64,000 nt of DNA, taken from NCBI GenBank assembly GCA_022376515.1, contig WTXI01000019.1, forward strand, positions 515,057 to 579,056, given 5' to 3'. Below are positions 45,134 to 55,960 of this stretch, one piece after another. This DNA comes from Lactifluus volemus (taxonomy: Eukaryota > Basidiomycota > Agaricomycetes > Russulales > Russulaceae). The position numbers were made by a program, and so were the translations under genes. A model generated the notes under the pieces. That model worked only from the letters and a program-made list of their open reading frames with translations. It made no database searches and had not been told where the DNA came from. Positions within the stretch are counted from its first letter, which is position 1, and the number at the start of each line of letters is the position of its first letter.

Positions 45134-46310
45134 TTGTAAGGGACCAAACGTGCGGGTGATGCTAGCAGGGCACTGGTAAGGGTGTCACAGAGCTGATTCG
45201 TTCATTGGCGGCCTTATATGAAGAATTTCAATTAAGTTACAGGCACGCTTTGCTTTGTCGATGGAATGCCTGGACCACTGGCAATGTCAGTTTGCCCACA
45301 AGATCTGCCAGTGGTGACAGCCTAAGCCCAGTCTGGGGATGTACTAATAGTGGCGCTGATTACCAGTACAGGAGATAGAGGACCAACTCCTATTTTACCA
45401 CGGTCATATCGCTGATGGAAGTTGAGGATCTCTACTGAACTTACTCTTGGCCTTGAGTCACACTTGCCAGTGGCCGTCTCAACCGAGGCTTCAACTTCGC
45501 GTGCGAGAATCGTGTCACAGTACGTGACATGATGTGACATATTGACATCTGTGATGTGACATCACTGAACATCGCACGTCATCATTGTTATCACCCTGTA
45601 CAAGTACTTAAACAGAATAGTTTGGGGTGTAATTCTCTTCTCCCTTACTATCACGCCGTGATCATGTCACAGTTCCGATTCGATTATGACACTCACTCGA
45701 GTTACTGGTAGGTGTGATAAGTGACGGCCCGTACAGATAAGCTATACTACCTGGGCAAATAGACTGAGGTCACGGCGAATGCATCGAAAAGTGCTGGCAT
45801 ATGAAACACCTATTCTATAACTTGCATCATAACATGACGTATAGTGTGAGAGATGCATAAGGGATATTGTCTCCGATCATACTGACGTGCGGGCCGCATC
45901 TCAACAAGGCCTACATGTTTGGTGTTTATCTGTGGCACCGTGATGTGCTGGCAGCAGCGCATCACCGTGAGGGTTCTCGGGCCACGCAGCGTCAGTGAGT
46001 TATCCGTCGAGATTCTTCCCAGCTACAGAGTACAGACTGTTCAAGTTCTCAGCAATCAATAGGATGTACGCGCACCCAGACTCTCTGTATATAGTTACAT
46101 AACCGCGACCTGAGGGTGCGAAAGAATGTAAGTTAACGTAGGGGTATGTATACACAATACAGAAGGGTTGAATTGAGTAGTCAGCGTGAATGCCTAACGA
46201 AACGCCCCGCATACATCCACGACCCGAGAGGCAAAGATCGAAAACGAAAGATGTGACCCAATCAAATCTTACAATAATTCAACACAAGGCGCCGAGCGCC
46301 AGTGACGATA
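45134..46310. promoter_or_regulatory. R13 upstream / R14 downstream region
   Basis: Upstream block about 45340-45450, preceded by a TGCCAGTG insertion (45306-45313). GTGAC/TGACAT-rich DNA (45500-45580). The downstream block includes TTCAAGTT (46040-46047). No gene seen. Confidence 0.5.
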
Positions 46311-47713
46311 TCAAACAGTGGGCAAGCCATGGTATCCCAGTGGCCTTGAAACTTGCGTGGTGGCAAGGGTGCTTCCAGTGTACATACTGGGTACTTCGGT
46401 ATAGACCTCTGGGGCGGGATCTGTGCCTTGGTACCCAGGGGATGTAGTTGGGTCATTCAGGTGCTATTCATTTAGAGAAAATAGGGAGAATATGAGGACA
46501 TAGGTCTGCGACAAAGACATAGAAACGCGCAGGTAAAGCCCGATCGGTGTGGTAGGCGTCGTAGGCGGCATATATGTTCCGTCATCGGGTGGTGGAGACT
46601 GGACTTGTCTCATGAGCGGCTGTGGGGTACCACCGTACACGGCAGCGATGGGCGGCGCCTGCTGAGCTGTTCTTCGCCTCAAAAGAAAAATAATATAAGA
46701 GCGGCTGCAGAGACTGCTACAAGACCACCGGCGACACCCCCTCCAATGGCACCCACGTTTGAAGAAGAGCCTGCGGAACTGGACGGACTCGGAGAGGATG
46801 AGGTGGCAGTGTCCGTCGGTTCGGAAGAGGAGATGGAAGAGGAAGTAGAGGTCGTGGCTGTGGAAGATGGAATTACAGACGATGTCGATGTCGAAGTCCC
46901 GTTGATCAGAGCGCCAGGAAGTACTTCAGGAAGATCTGAAAAGGGGAGCATACTAATTGAATATGACTGAGCGACGGAGAAAGGAGAGCGTTCATACCAC
47001 CGACAGCATACGATTGAGTGGAATCCCAGGTGCCCTCAACCTGGGATATATGGTCAGTAGCAGCGACGATGGTAGATAAGTGACGAACTGTGATATCAAT
47101 AAGCGCCCATTGGGGCACGCGAATTCCAGCAGGAACGGGAACAGGGAAACTGAGAGACCATCTCTGTCAGGGCCAGGAAAATTTTTACCCCAAATTTCGA
47201 CTCACGATGAGGCAGGCTGTCCAGCTGTGCAATTACCCGAAAAATCTTTCCAACTAAAAAGAGATAAGCCCAGAAGGCGAAGGGTGGGTTTAAGACGTAC
47301 TTGAACCATGGGTCTCCCTGGCACGCGTCGCATGCACTCAAGAGGGAATACACAATAGTGCTGCACTTGCACAAGGTGCTGTCGCCATAGGCAGGACCAT
47401 TGTACGCTCGTCCCTGCGGGAGGGCAGGTATGTGAAACTCTGTGCGAGGTGAGGATATTGCCAGTGATGCGATGCGCGAGAAAGATGACTGACCGCCCCC
47501 GTAACAAATTGACTGTAAAAACGCTGCGACTTCACACGGATTTTGACCAAGCGAGTTGTATGTCTTGGACAAACGATCAGTAAATAATTGAGAAACAAAA
47601 TGGTTCAGCCGCACCCAATTCAAGGACGACACGGTGCAATCGGGCCAAGTGACGTCAGCAAGTACATGGACAGAAAAGAGTGTCAAGATCGTAAGTACAG
47701 CAGACGTTAACAT
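46311..47713 (-). pseudogene. R14: membrane-protein copy with frameshift at the end of the TM helix
   Basis: Start MLTSAVLTILTLFSVHVLAD at 47713; TWPDCTVSSLNW, CKCSTIVYSLLSACDACQG and RVPQWALIDIT are intact, as are the stalk and helix (VGAIGGGVAGGLVAVSAAAL). A one-base deletion in the FFLLRRR codons changes them to FFF-stop (TGA at 46679-46681), so the product ends inside the membrane without the Arg stop-transfer or tail. The intron 7 donor is also lost (CTGCGC instead of GTGCGC, about 46533). Two independent lesions argue against a simple sequencing error. A CTCGGA insertion (46788-46793) adds two codons to the stalk. TATATAAA at about 47796. Confidence 0.75.
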
Positions 47714-48192
47714 TTGTAAGGGACCAAACGTGGGAGTGATGCTAGCAGGGCACTGGCAAGGGGTGTCACGGAGCCGATCTATTTATTGACAGCCTTATAT
47801 AAATGCAGCAAAAGTGTTTCAATCAAGTTACAGGCACGCTTTCCTTTGTCGATGGAACGCCTGGACACCACTGTCAATGTCAGTTTGCTCATAAGATCTG
47901 GTGACAGCCTAAGCCCGGACTAGGGAATGTAGTGATAGTGGCGTTGATTACCAGTACAGGAGATAGAGGATTGACGGTCCTTGCTCGGCATATTTTACCA
48001 CGGTGATGCCACTGATTGAGGTTGAAGATTTTTACTGAACTTACTCTTAGCATCGAGTCACACTTGCCAGTGGCACAACCGAGGCAAAACGTTCAAAGTT
48101 CAACTTAGTCACGGTGTGTTACATTTGTGTGTATGACATAATGTGACTCTCGCCAGAGCTTGGCACGTGTGTCATGTGATAAGTGACGACTG
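47714..48192. promoter_or_regulatory. R14 upstream region
   Basis: TATA about 47796, upstream block about 47940-48050, then GTGAC-rich DNA interrupted at 48198 by copia element A. No gene seen. Confidence 0.5.
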
Positions 48193-48197
48193 GATAA
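48193..48197. repeat. Target duplication GATAA, left of copia A
   Basis: GATAA immediately before the left LTR; the same five bases follow the right LTR at 53998-54002. Confidence 0.85.
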
Positions 48198-48338
48198 TAT
48201 TGCGGATACATCCGAGATTACGTCACTTAGACCTTAGTTTAGTATAAGTAGTCGGGGTCATGATCCGAATGAGCAATCTAATCTTTTCCCCCTTAATCTC
48301 ACTCTGTCACCATCTCGGGTCACGCTCTTAGCCTAAAA
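48198..48338 (+). repeat. 5' LTR of copia A
   Basis: 141 bp, TATTGCGG .. CCTAAAA, identical by eye to 53857-53997 and about 80% similar to the copia B LTRs. It lacks the usual TG..CA ends, but the boundary is fixed by the GATAA duplication and by the adjacent primer site. Confidence 0.9.
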
Positions 48339-48352
48339 GGTTATGGGCCCTG
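48339..48352 (+). other. Primer-binding site of copia A
   Basis: GGTTATGGGCCCTG directly follows the LTR. It is complementary to the anticodon arm of eukaryotic initiator-Met tRNA (..GGGCCCAUAACC..), the half-tRNA priming mode known for Drosophila copia and yeast Ty5. Confidence 0.75.
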
Positions 48353-48506
48353 GTGCCTACTGCTGAATTCTTCTCTCCTTCTCATTCCTTCCTATCCTTC
48401 GCGACTGTCACCCTACCATATTAACTTATTCATTTGACAAACATAACGCATACACATGCATACATATACCTAATACCCATTCTTCACTACATAAGATCAA
48501 CGCAAT

Positions 48507-49724
48507 ATGTCCAATCCCTCATCTGCACCCGGTTCTGGTTCTGGAGCAGCCGGAGCGACCGCGCCGACGGGTACTGCCAATCCCTCTGGAACTGTCTCTG
48601 CATCTACCTCCACTGCTTCCGTCACCTCTTCTGGGACAACATCCTCATCCTCCACTTCCTCACATGTTATGCCATCCTTCTCTGCCAATGATATTCCCCT
48701 TACCGAACGCTATATCTCAGACCATTCCTGGCCGTCGACACTCGTCTTAGACCTTCGATCCTCGAACTGGTCCGAGTGGAGTCATCGCCTCGAAACTCTC
48801 GCTAGCAGGACGGGACTTGACCCCTGGTTGAATGGGTCCCTTTCACCACCCGACCCTAATCTCAAAATCGCCAACAGTTGGGTTTGGTGGACAAACAATA
48901 ACTCGCTACGCGGATTCATTATTCAGCACATCTCGACTTATGACTTCGACCTGATTTCCTCCCTCAAACTTGCCCACGACATATACAACGTATTACGCAA
49001 CCGACACGAGAAGCTCAGCCTCCACGCACACGTCATCTTCAACAAGAAACTCTCCAAGACGCACTTTCGTCGCTCCATTCCACTTACCCAAACACTTCAG
49101 GTCATCAAAGCCCTCCATCAATCCATTGTCAACCTCGGTCCCTATGACGCTGATCGCATGTTGTGCACTTACATTCTTTATTCCTTAGGATTAGAATTTC
49201 GTGAGCTTCAATCCACAATACGAACAATGACGCTCGACCCGAACTGCACCTCCGCCACCATTATACACCGCCTCGAATCCGAAGAAGACCTCATTCAACG
49301 TCGCGGCGATCAGGGACTGGAGGCCTACACTGATGCCTCGTCCACCGCCCTCGTCGCTCGTTCCAATACAAACCCTCAAAACCAAAACTCACGGGATCGC
49401 CCACCGCGACCCACCTGTTCCAATTGCAGGCACGTCGGTCACACGATCGATTTTTGCATCCAACCGGGTGGGAAGATGGCCGGTCGCACCGTTGAAGAAG
49501 CTCGAGCCGCTCAGGCTGCCGCACGTCCTCGTACCCAGAAAACATCTCAAACACATTCCGCCAACGTCGCTACTACCGTCGCCTCTTCCTCACCCTCATC
49601 GTCTACCTCGACCCCCTCCACAGTTACTGTCAATGGGGTTACTTACTCATCGCACCTGTCACCTCGTCGTCCACTGCGTCGTCCGCAGCTCCCGCTACCA
49701 CGTCTGCCCGTATTGAGGAGGTGA
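48507..49724 (+). CDS. Gag of copia A
   Basis: ATG at 48507, MSNPSSAPGSGSGAAGATAP. After a Ser/Thr-rich leader comes the copia Gag core (IPLTERYISD, LDLRSSNWSEWSHRLETLA, NSWVWWTNNNSLRGFI, QSIVNLGPYDADRMLCTYIL). A CCHC knuckle CSNCRHVGHTIDFC follows at about residue 307, then PGGKMAGRTVEEARAAQ. From GVTYS (about 49650) the frame shifts relative to copia B and reads an artefactual Pro/Arg-rich tail to a stop at 49722. In copia B the same frame continues into protease. Gag forms the particle and binds element RNA. Confidence 0.85.
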   Translation: MSNPSSAPGSGSGAAGATAPTGTANPSGTVSASTSTASVTSSGTTSSSSTSSHVMPSFSANDIPLTERYISDHSWPSTLVLDLRSSNWSEWSHRLETLASRTGLDPWLNGSLSPPDPNLKIANSWVWWTNNNSLRGFIIQHISTYDFDLISSLKLAHDIYNVLRNRHEKLSLHAHVIFNKKLSKTHFRRSIPLTQTLQVIKALHQSIVNLGPYDADRMLCTYILYSLGLEFRELQSTIRTMTLDPNCTSATIIHRLESEEDLIQRRGDQGLEAYTDASSTALVARSNTNPQNQNSRDRPPRPTCSNCRHVGHTIDFCIQPGGKMAGRTVEEARAAQAAARPRTQKTSQTHSANVATTVASSSPSSSTSTPSTVTVNGVTYSSHLSPRRPLRRPQLPLPRLPVLRR

Positions 49725-52700
49725 CTCTCGATTCTGGTGACAATTGGGAAGCGCTCGTTGCTTTGGATGATGATGACGACGTGAACTCTTTGCTTGTTCG
49801 ACCTAACGGGTCTTCCCCTGTTTCTGCCTTCACAGCCTCTACGGCTGATGTCGTCTCTTACCCTTTCCTTCTTGATACTGGGGCCACGTGCCATATCTCC
49901 CCGGTGCGCTCTGACTTTTCCTCTTTCATCTCAATTCCTCCCTGCCCGATTAAGGGGCTCGGAGGCGCATGCGTTTATGCAGTCGGCATGGGTTCGATTA
50001 ACATCCCCGTTGCCCCTGGACGTGTCCTCACTCTTCGTGATGCTCTTTTCATCCCTTCTAGCGCGTTCGTCTGATTTCCGTGCTGACGCTTTGCCGTCAT
50101 AACAGCCTGACGTGCCATTTTAACTCCGACTCGTGTTGGCTCACAGACGTGCGGGGCTCCACCGTTGCACACGGTGCTGTCGTTGCCCCCCGTCTTCTTT
50201 ATTCACTTTCTCTTGTGCCTGAACTTTCTGATCACTCTGCATTCCCTTCTATTTACCACCTACTCCTGATATTGAGACCTGGCATGTCGCCTCGGTCATT
50301 GCAACCTTCGCACTCTCATTGACATGGCGCGCGCTGGGGTGGTGAGCGGATGCGTATTGACCTCTCGTCCTTACCCCCAAATGCAATGCGTGTATTCTTG
50401 GCAAACAGACCAAAACACCTGTCCCCAAAGTTCGGGAGGGAAACCGGTCCACAGTTCGTTTACATAAAGTTTACGTTGACCTCAGCGGTCCTTACTCTGT
50501 TGCATCCCGTTCTGGTCATAAATATTGTATGAACATCATTGATGATTTCTCCTCTTTCGCCTGGTGTATCCCGATTGCCGCTAAGGATGATGCGCTTACG
50601 GCGCTTCAAGTTTGGCACCGCTCTGTTGAGAAACAGTCTGGAGCCCAGTTAAAAATGTTTCTCACTGATAACGGAGAACTTATTTCCAACGCTTGCCGTG
50701 CCTGGTGCGATGCTCACGGCATTGTTCACCAACGCACTGGCCCATATACATCCATCCAGAATGGACGTGTGGAACGCCTGCATCGCACGCTTTTACATAA
50801 AGCCCGCACCATGCGGATCGCTTGCGATGCTCCACTCGACTTATGGCACGAGTTCTGCCTCACTGCCGCTTACCTCACAAATCGTACGGCCTCTGACACC
50901 CTTGGTGGCCGCACCCCCCATGAACTATGGTTCGGCAAAAAACCCTCCCTCTCCCACCTCCGCGAAATCGGTTGTTCTGCCTACTCCCTTCTTCACAAAC
51001 ACCCCAAAGTCTTCGCTCGTTCGATTTCCGCGATCCTCATTGGCTACGCCCTCAATTCCCGTTCATACCGCCTCTGGGATCGTGAAACCGACCGTGTGTT
51101 CGACTCGTGCCACGTTGTCTTCGTTGAACATCTCGACTCAAAACCCCGCGTTTTTCGTCCTGGCCAAATTATACCGGCCATCCCTTCCTCAAACTCTTCT
51201 TCTTCTTCTACTTCTGCCCAGACTCCGCTGCACCCACCTCTACCCATACCTACCCAAATCACGACAGAATTACCACCACTTCCACCGATGTCGCTCCAAC
51301 CGCCTGCTCAACCAGTCTTTCACCCTCAACATAATTTCTCTTTATTTCCTCCTGTTTTTCCGTATCCTAATCCATACAATCCTTTTTACGTTCCTTCAAC
51401 TCCATATATGCCTATCATACCAAGTGCGCCTGCTGGCCACAACCCTTCGGCCCACGTGCCTATTTCTCCATCCTCCTCTCTTACTTCTTCTGCCCAGAAT
51501 TTGCCTTCTATTTCTTCCTTAGCCTCTGTTCATTCTTCCACTGTTATTCCACCCAATACTGTACATATTCCTTCTACAAATACTTTCTCACAACCACAAA
51601 CGATACCATCATCTCATCAAGCATCGTCATCACTTCAAGTTTCACCAGCACCTCAAGATATGATTTCACCACCTCAAGCTACGTTTTCACCACCTCACGT
51701 TACATTTTCACCACCGCAAGATTCGTTTTCACCACCGCAAGATCCGTTTTCACCACCGCAAGATACAATTTCACCACCTCAAGAACCACTTTCACCGCTT
51801 CAAGATTCTTTATCGCCTCCTCAAGATTCTCCGTCTCCACTTCGTGACTCCCGTACTGTAGCTTCTTCTTCTTCGAACCGTACTGAACTTTTACCTACTG
51901 TTTCTGCTACTATACCTTCTCCTTCACCTCCCACCCCTCCCGCTCCTAGACGATCCTCCCGCATTGCCGACCGTCTCCGTTCGCATGCCCCTGCACTGCT
52001 TGCCGAGTTCGCCCCACTACGAGACTCTCACACCCTCATTCCTCTCGTCTCCGACCCCTCTCTTCCATCCGTTGACACTGTCCTGCAAGCCCTTACCTCC
52101 GGTTCTGCCACCCCAGTCCTATCCGACAACGATGACCCTTCATGGTCAGAAGCGCTCAGTTCACCAGAGCGCGAATACTGGATTGCTGGCGGCCGTGATG
52201 AGCTTAAATCGCTCGAGGACCTGAACGTGTTCGTACTTGTACCCCGCTCCGCAGTCCCACGCGGTCAGCGTGTCCTGAAAGGGAAGCTCGTCTGCAAACG
52301 TAAACGCGACGATGCTGGCAATATCACACGGTACAAAGTTCGTTACGTCGCCAAGGGCTACGCTCAACAACACGGCATCGACTACGACAAAGTCACTGCG
52401 CCGACTGCTCGCCTCAAATCATTCCACGTTCTCCTTCATCTCGCTGCGTCTCTTGACTGGGATGTTCAGCAATTTGATGTGAAAACTGCATTTTTACATG
52501 GAATTCTCCCTGACTCAGAGACCATGTTCCTCGAGCAGCCGCCTGGCTTTGAAGCTGAGGGTAAAGAAGGCTATGTCATGAGACTCATGAAGAGTATCTA
52601 TGGCATGAGGCAAGCAAGCCGTGTGTGGAACACAACGTTCAACGCTGCGGTGGAAGAATGGGGATTCACGCGACTTCCCTGTGAGTGGTGCGTGTACAAA

Positions 52701-53743
52701 CGCACCTCTTCTTCTGGGACCATCCTCTTCGCCGTCCATGTTGATGACATCGTCGCCGTCGCGTCTTCCCCTGAGGAAAACTCCCGTTTCCACACCCTCC
52801 TCCGCACCAAATGGGAGATCTCCGCGCTTGGTCCGGCAAAATTCGCTCTCGGCATCTCGATGACACGCCACCGACCGTCTCGCAGCATCGCGTTGTCACA
52901 GACGCTGATGATTGATCGCGTCGTGGAGAAATTTGGTCAAAACGATGCCCATCACGCCGAAACTCCGATGGCCGCTGGAGTCGTCTTGGAACAACCTGAC
53001 AAGTCGATTCCGATTCCGCCTACAGTCGCCGATTGGATAGCGCGCACTCCCTACCGCGAACTTGTCGGGTCGTTGATGTATATCGCCATCGCCATGCGCC
53101 CCGATATCGCCTACGCGGTCAGCCATTGTCCACCTTTTTGGACTGTTACCGTCCGGAGCACTGGGGGGCAGCCATTAGAGTACTACGTTACCTGAAAGGT
53201 ACTCGTTCTCTATCATTAGTACTCGGCGGCAACACTCCTCCCTGTCTTGGTGGATTCTCGGATTCCGATTATGCCAGCTGCATGACCACCAGTCGGTCGA
53301 TCTCCGGCTATTGTTACAACCTTGGCTCTGGTGTCGTGTCCTGGAGTTCGCGCAAACAACGTACCGTAGCAGATTCATCTTGCTATGCCGAGTACATCGC
53401 CCTTCATGATGCTTCGCATGAAGCCATCTTTCTAAGGCAACTTCTCGAAGGCCTTGGTTTCGTCCCGTCTAAGCCCACTCCCATTCATTGCGATAACCAC
53501 GCGGCGTCCATCATTGCCGAAGACCATGTTTGGCATTCGCGCATCAAACACATTCGCGTCAAGTATCATCACATACGCGATTTGGTCGCCCGCAAAGATA
53601 TTACCGTTGTTCGCGTCCGTTCCAGTGAGAACGCGGCCGACATTATGACGAAACCACTAGCCAAGAATGACTTTTGTCGTCTTAGAGAGTTGTTGGGATT
53701 GCGCGTTGTTGGTGTTGGGAGTGAGGAGGAGCACCCCTCCTAG
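49650..53743 (+). pseudogene. Pol of copia A (protease-integrase-RT-RNase H), frameshifted
   Basis: Protease: FLLDTGATCHISP (about 49870). The pre-integrase zinc-binding region is broken by single-base losses (about 50067 and 50285). Integrase: MNIIDDFSSFAWCIP (50529), LTDNGELISNACRAWCDAHG, TSIQNGRVERLHRTLL. Then a long Pro/Ser linker with SPPQ heptads, reverse transcriptase (WDVQQFDVKTAFLHG, KSIYGMRQASRVWN, FAVHVDDIVAVASS) and, after another one-base loss (about 53126), RNase H (VSWSSRKQRTVADSSCYAEY, HCDNHAASIIAEDHVWHSR, NAADIMTKPLA) ending EEEHPS at 53743. All domains are present; only the frame is broken. Confidence 0.88.
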
Positions 53744-53844
53744 GGGATTCCTTTCCTTTCTTCTTTCCTCTTTTTGCTCCTTTTGTTTTCGTGGACTCTA
53801 ACTTCATAACAGACTTGTACTATACATAAAAAGAGGTCATATGC

Positions 53845-53856
53845 GACGAGGAGGAG
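53845..53856 (+). other. Polypurine tract of copia A
   Basis: CGAGGAGGAG stretch directly before the 3' LTR; the same bases precede the copia B 3' LTR. Confidence 0.7.
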
Positions 53857-53997
53857 TATTGCGGATACATCCGAGATTACGTCACTTAGACCTTAGTTTA
53901 GTATAAGTAGTCGGGGTCATGATCCGAATGAGCAATCTAATCTTTTCCCCCTTAATCTCACTCTGTCACCATCTCGGGTCACGCTCTTAGCCTAAAA
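53857..53997 (+). repeat. 3' LTR of copia A
   Basis: 141 bp, identical by eye to the 5' LTR; followed by GATAA (53998-54002). Confidence 0.9.
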
Positions 53998-54571
53998 GAT
54001 AAGTAATACTCATTTCATCGTTGGGCAATCAGTCAATGCATCGAAAAATATTGGCTTTTAGACTGTCCAAACTACATAGATGAAACTATATAATATGAAT
54101 CAACTATTCTATAACGTCAAGTCGTATCATAATATGATATCTACCGACTCGTGGGCCGCGTCTCCGAGTCAACAAGGCCATGTTTAATGTTTATCTGTGG
54201 CACCGTGACGTGCTGGCAGCAGCGCATCACCGTGAGATTTCTCAGGCCAGTCGGTGTCAGTGAGTTATCCGTCGAGATTCTTCCCAGCTACAGAGTACAG
54301 ACTGTTCCCAACGATCAATAGGATGTATCCGCAGCCAGACTCTCTGTATATGGTTAAATAACCGCGACCCTGAGTGGGTCAATTCGTCAAAGGAAGTAAG
54401 TTAGTAAGTTAGCATAGAGGTATGTGTACACAGTACAGAAAGATAGAGTTGAGCAGTCAGCGTGACAGCCTACCCAAAAGCCACACCACTGCATACATCC
54501 ACGACCCGAGAGGCAGCGAAAGATGTAATTCAATCAAATCTTACAATAATTCAACACAAGACGAGTGACGA
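53998..54571. promoter_or_regulatory. Spacer downstream of R15
   Basis: Resumes array sequence after copia A. Shared downstream block with a TCCGAGTC insertion (54163-54170) and ACCGTGAC (54202-54209), up to the R15 stop. No gene seen. Confidence 0.45.
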
Positions 54572-55960
54572 TCAAACAGTGGGCAAGCCATGGTATCCCA
54601 GTGGCCTTGAATTTTGGGTGCTGGCCAGGGTGCTTCCAGTGTACGTATTGGGTATTTCGGTATAAACCTCTGGAGCGCCGGGCGCTGTTCCTTGATGGCC
54701 AGGGAACGTAGTTGGGTCATTCGGGTCCTACGCACATAGAGAAAGGAGGGAAAAGATGAGGGTATAGGCTCTGCGATAAAGACATAGACACGCGCACGTA
54801 AAGCTTGATCGCTGTGGTAGACGTCGTAGGCAAGGATGATGGCATAAATGCTCTGTCATTGGGTGATGGAGGCTGGACTTGTCCCATGAGCGGCTGTGGG
54901 GTACCACCGTACAGGGCGGCGGCGGGGGGCGGCCCCTGCTGGGTTGTTCTCCGCCTCAAGACGAAAAATAAGATAAGAGCGGCAGCAGAGACTGCTACAA
55001 GACCACCGGCGACACCGCCAGCGATGGCACCCACGTTAGAAGAAGGACCTGCCGTACTGGACGAAGAGGATGAGGTGGAAGAGACCGTCGTTTGGGAAGA
55101 CGGAACAACAGAAGGTGTCGGTGTCGGTGTCGATGTCGATTTCCCGGAGTTGATCGTGTCGCCACCAAGTACTTCAGGAAGATCTGAAAAGGGGAACCTT
55201 CTAATTGAATATGGCTGAGTGATGAAGAAACGAGATTGTTCCTACCACCGACAGTAGACGATTGACTGGAATTCCAGTCGCCCTGAACCTAGGATATACG
55301 GTCAGTATGCAGCGACGACGGAAAAGATGATGATGATGGACGAACTGTGACGTCAATAAGCGCCCATTGGGGCACGCGTATTCCAGAAGGAACAGGATGA
55401 GGGAAACTGGGAGAACATTGAGGGTCAAGAAACCTCTCACCACACCGGTCGACTCACGATGAGGCAGGGGGCTGTCCACGTGTGCAGTTAGTCGAATAAT
55501 CATACCAACTTAAAAGAGATCAGCCCAGAAGGCGAGGCGTGGGTGTGAGACGTACCTGAACCACGGTTCGTTCTGGCACGCGTCGCATGCACTCAAGAGG
55601 GAATATACAACGGTACTGCACCAGCACAGGTCGCCGTAGCCAGCCTCAGGGCCGGCATACGAGTATCCTAGGTTGAGGGCGGGGAGGTCATAGCCTGTGC
55701 GAGATGAGGGTGTGATGTGGTACACGAGAATGATGACTGACTGCCCCCGTTACAAGTCGACTGTAAAAACGCGGCGACTAGACATGGATTTTGATTAAGC
55801 GAGTTGTATGTCTTGGACAAATGATCAGTGAATGATAGGAATCAAAATGGATTAGCCGCACCCATCCCCACGAGGACAGAGTGCAATAGGGCCAAGTGAC
55901 CTGAGCAAACACATGAACAGAAAAGAGCGACGAGGTCGTAAGTAAAGCGGATGTTAGCAT
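54572..55960 (-). CDS. R15: Cys-rich single-pass membrane protein, first of the array by transcription order
   Basis: Right-most copy. Start MLTSALLTTSSLFSVHVFAQ at 55960; TWPYCTLSSWGW, CWCSTVVYSLLSACDACQN (N replaces the usual G). The GACAG acceptor of intron 4 is gone, and CTCCCAG|TTTCCC gives SSFPHPVPSGIRVPQW in frame. The stalk is Thr-Pro rich (STSTPTPTPSVVPSS). Helix VGAIAGGVAGGLVAVSAAAL, RRRTTQQ tail, last exon ending GYHGLPTV-like at 54572. The TATA-like CATATAAATG is at about 56036. Intact by inspection. Confidence 0.8.

Larger units (their letters stand above)
48198..53997 (+). mobile_element. Ty1/copia LTR retrotransposon A
   Basis: 141-bp LTRs (48198-48338, 53857-53997) that I read as identical, flanked by GATAA. 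Plus-strand order: primer-binding site, Gag, protease, integrase, reverse transcriptase, RNase H, purine tract, which is the copia order. At least four single-base losses interrupt the coding region (about 49650, 50067, 50285, 53126), so the copy as read cannot encode a full polyprotein despite its young LTRs. Confidence 0.93.
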
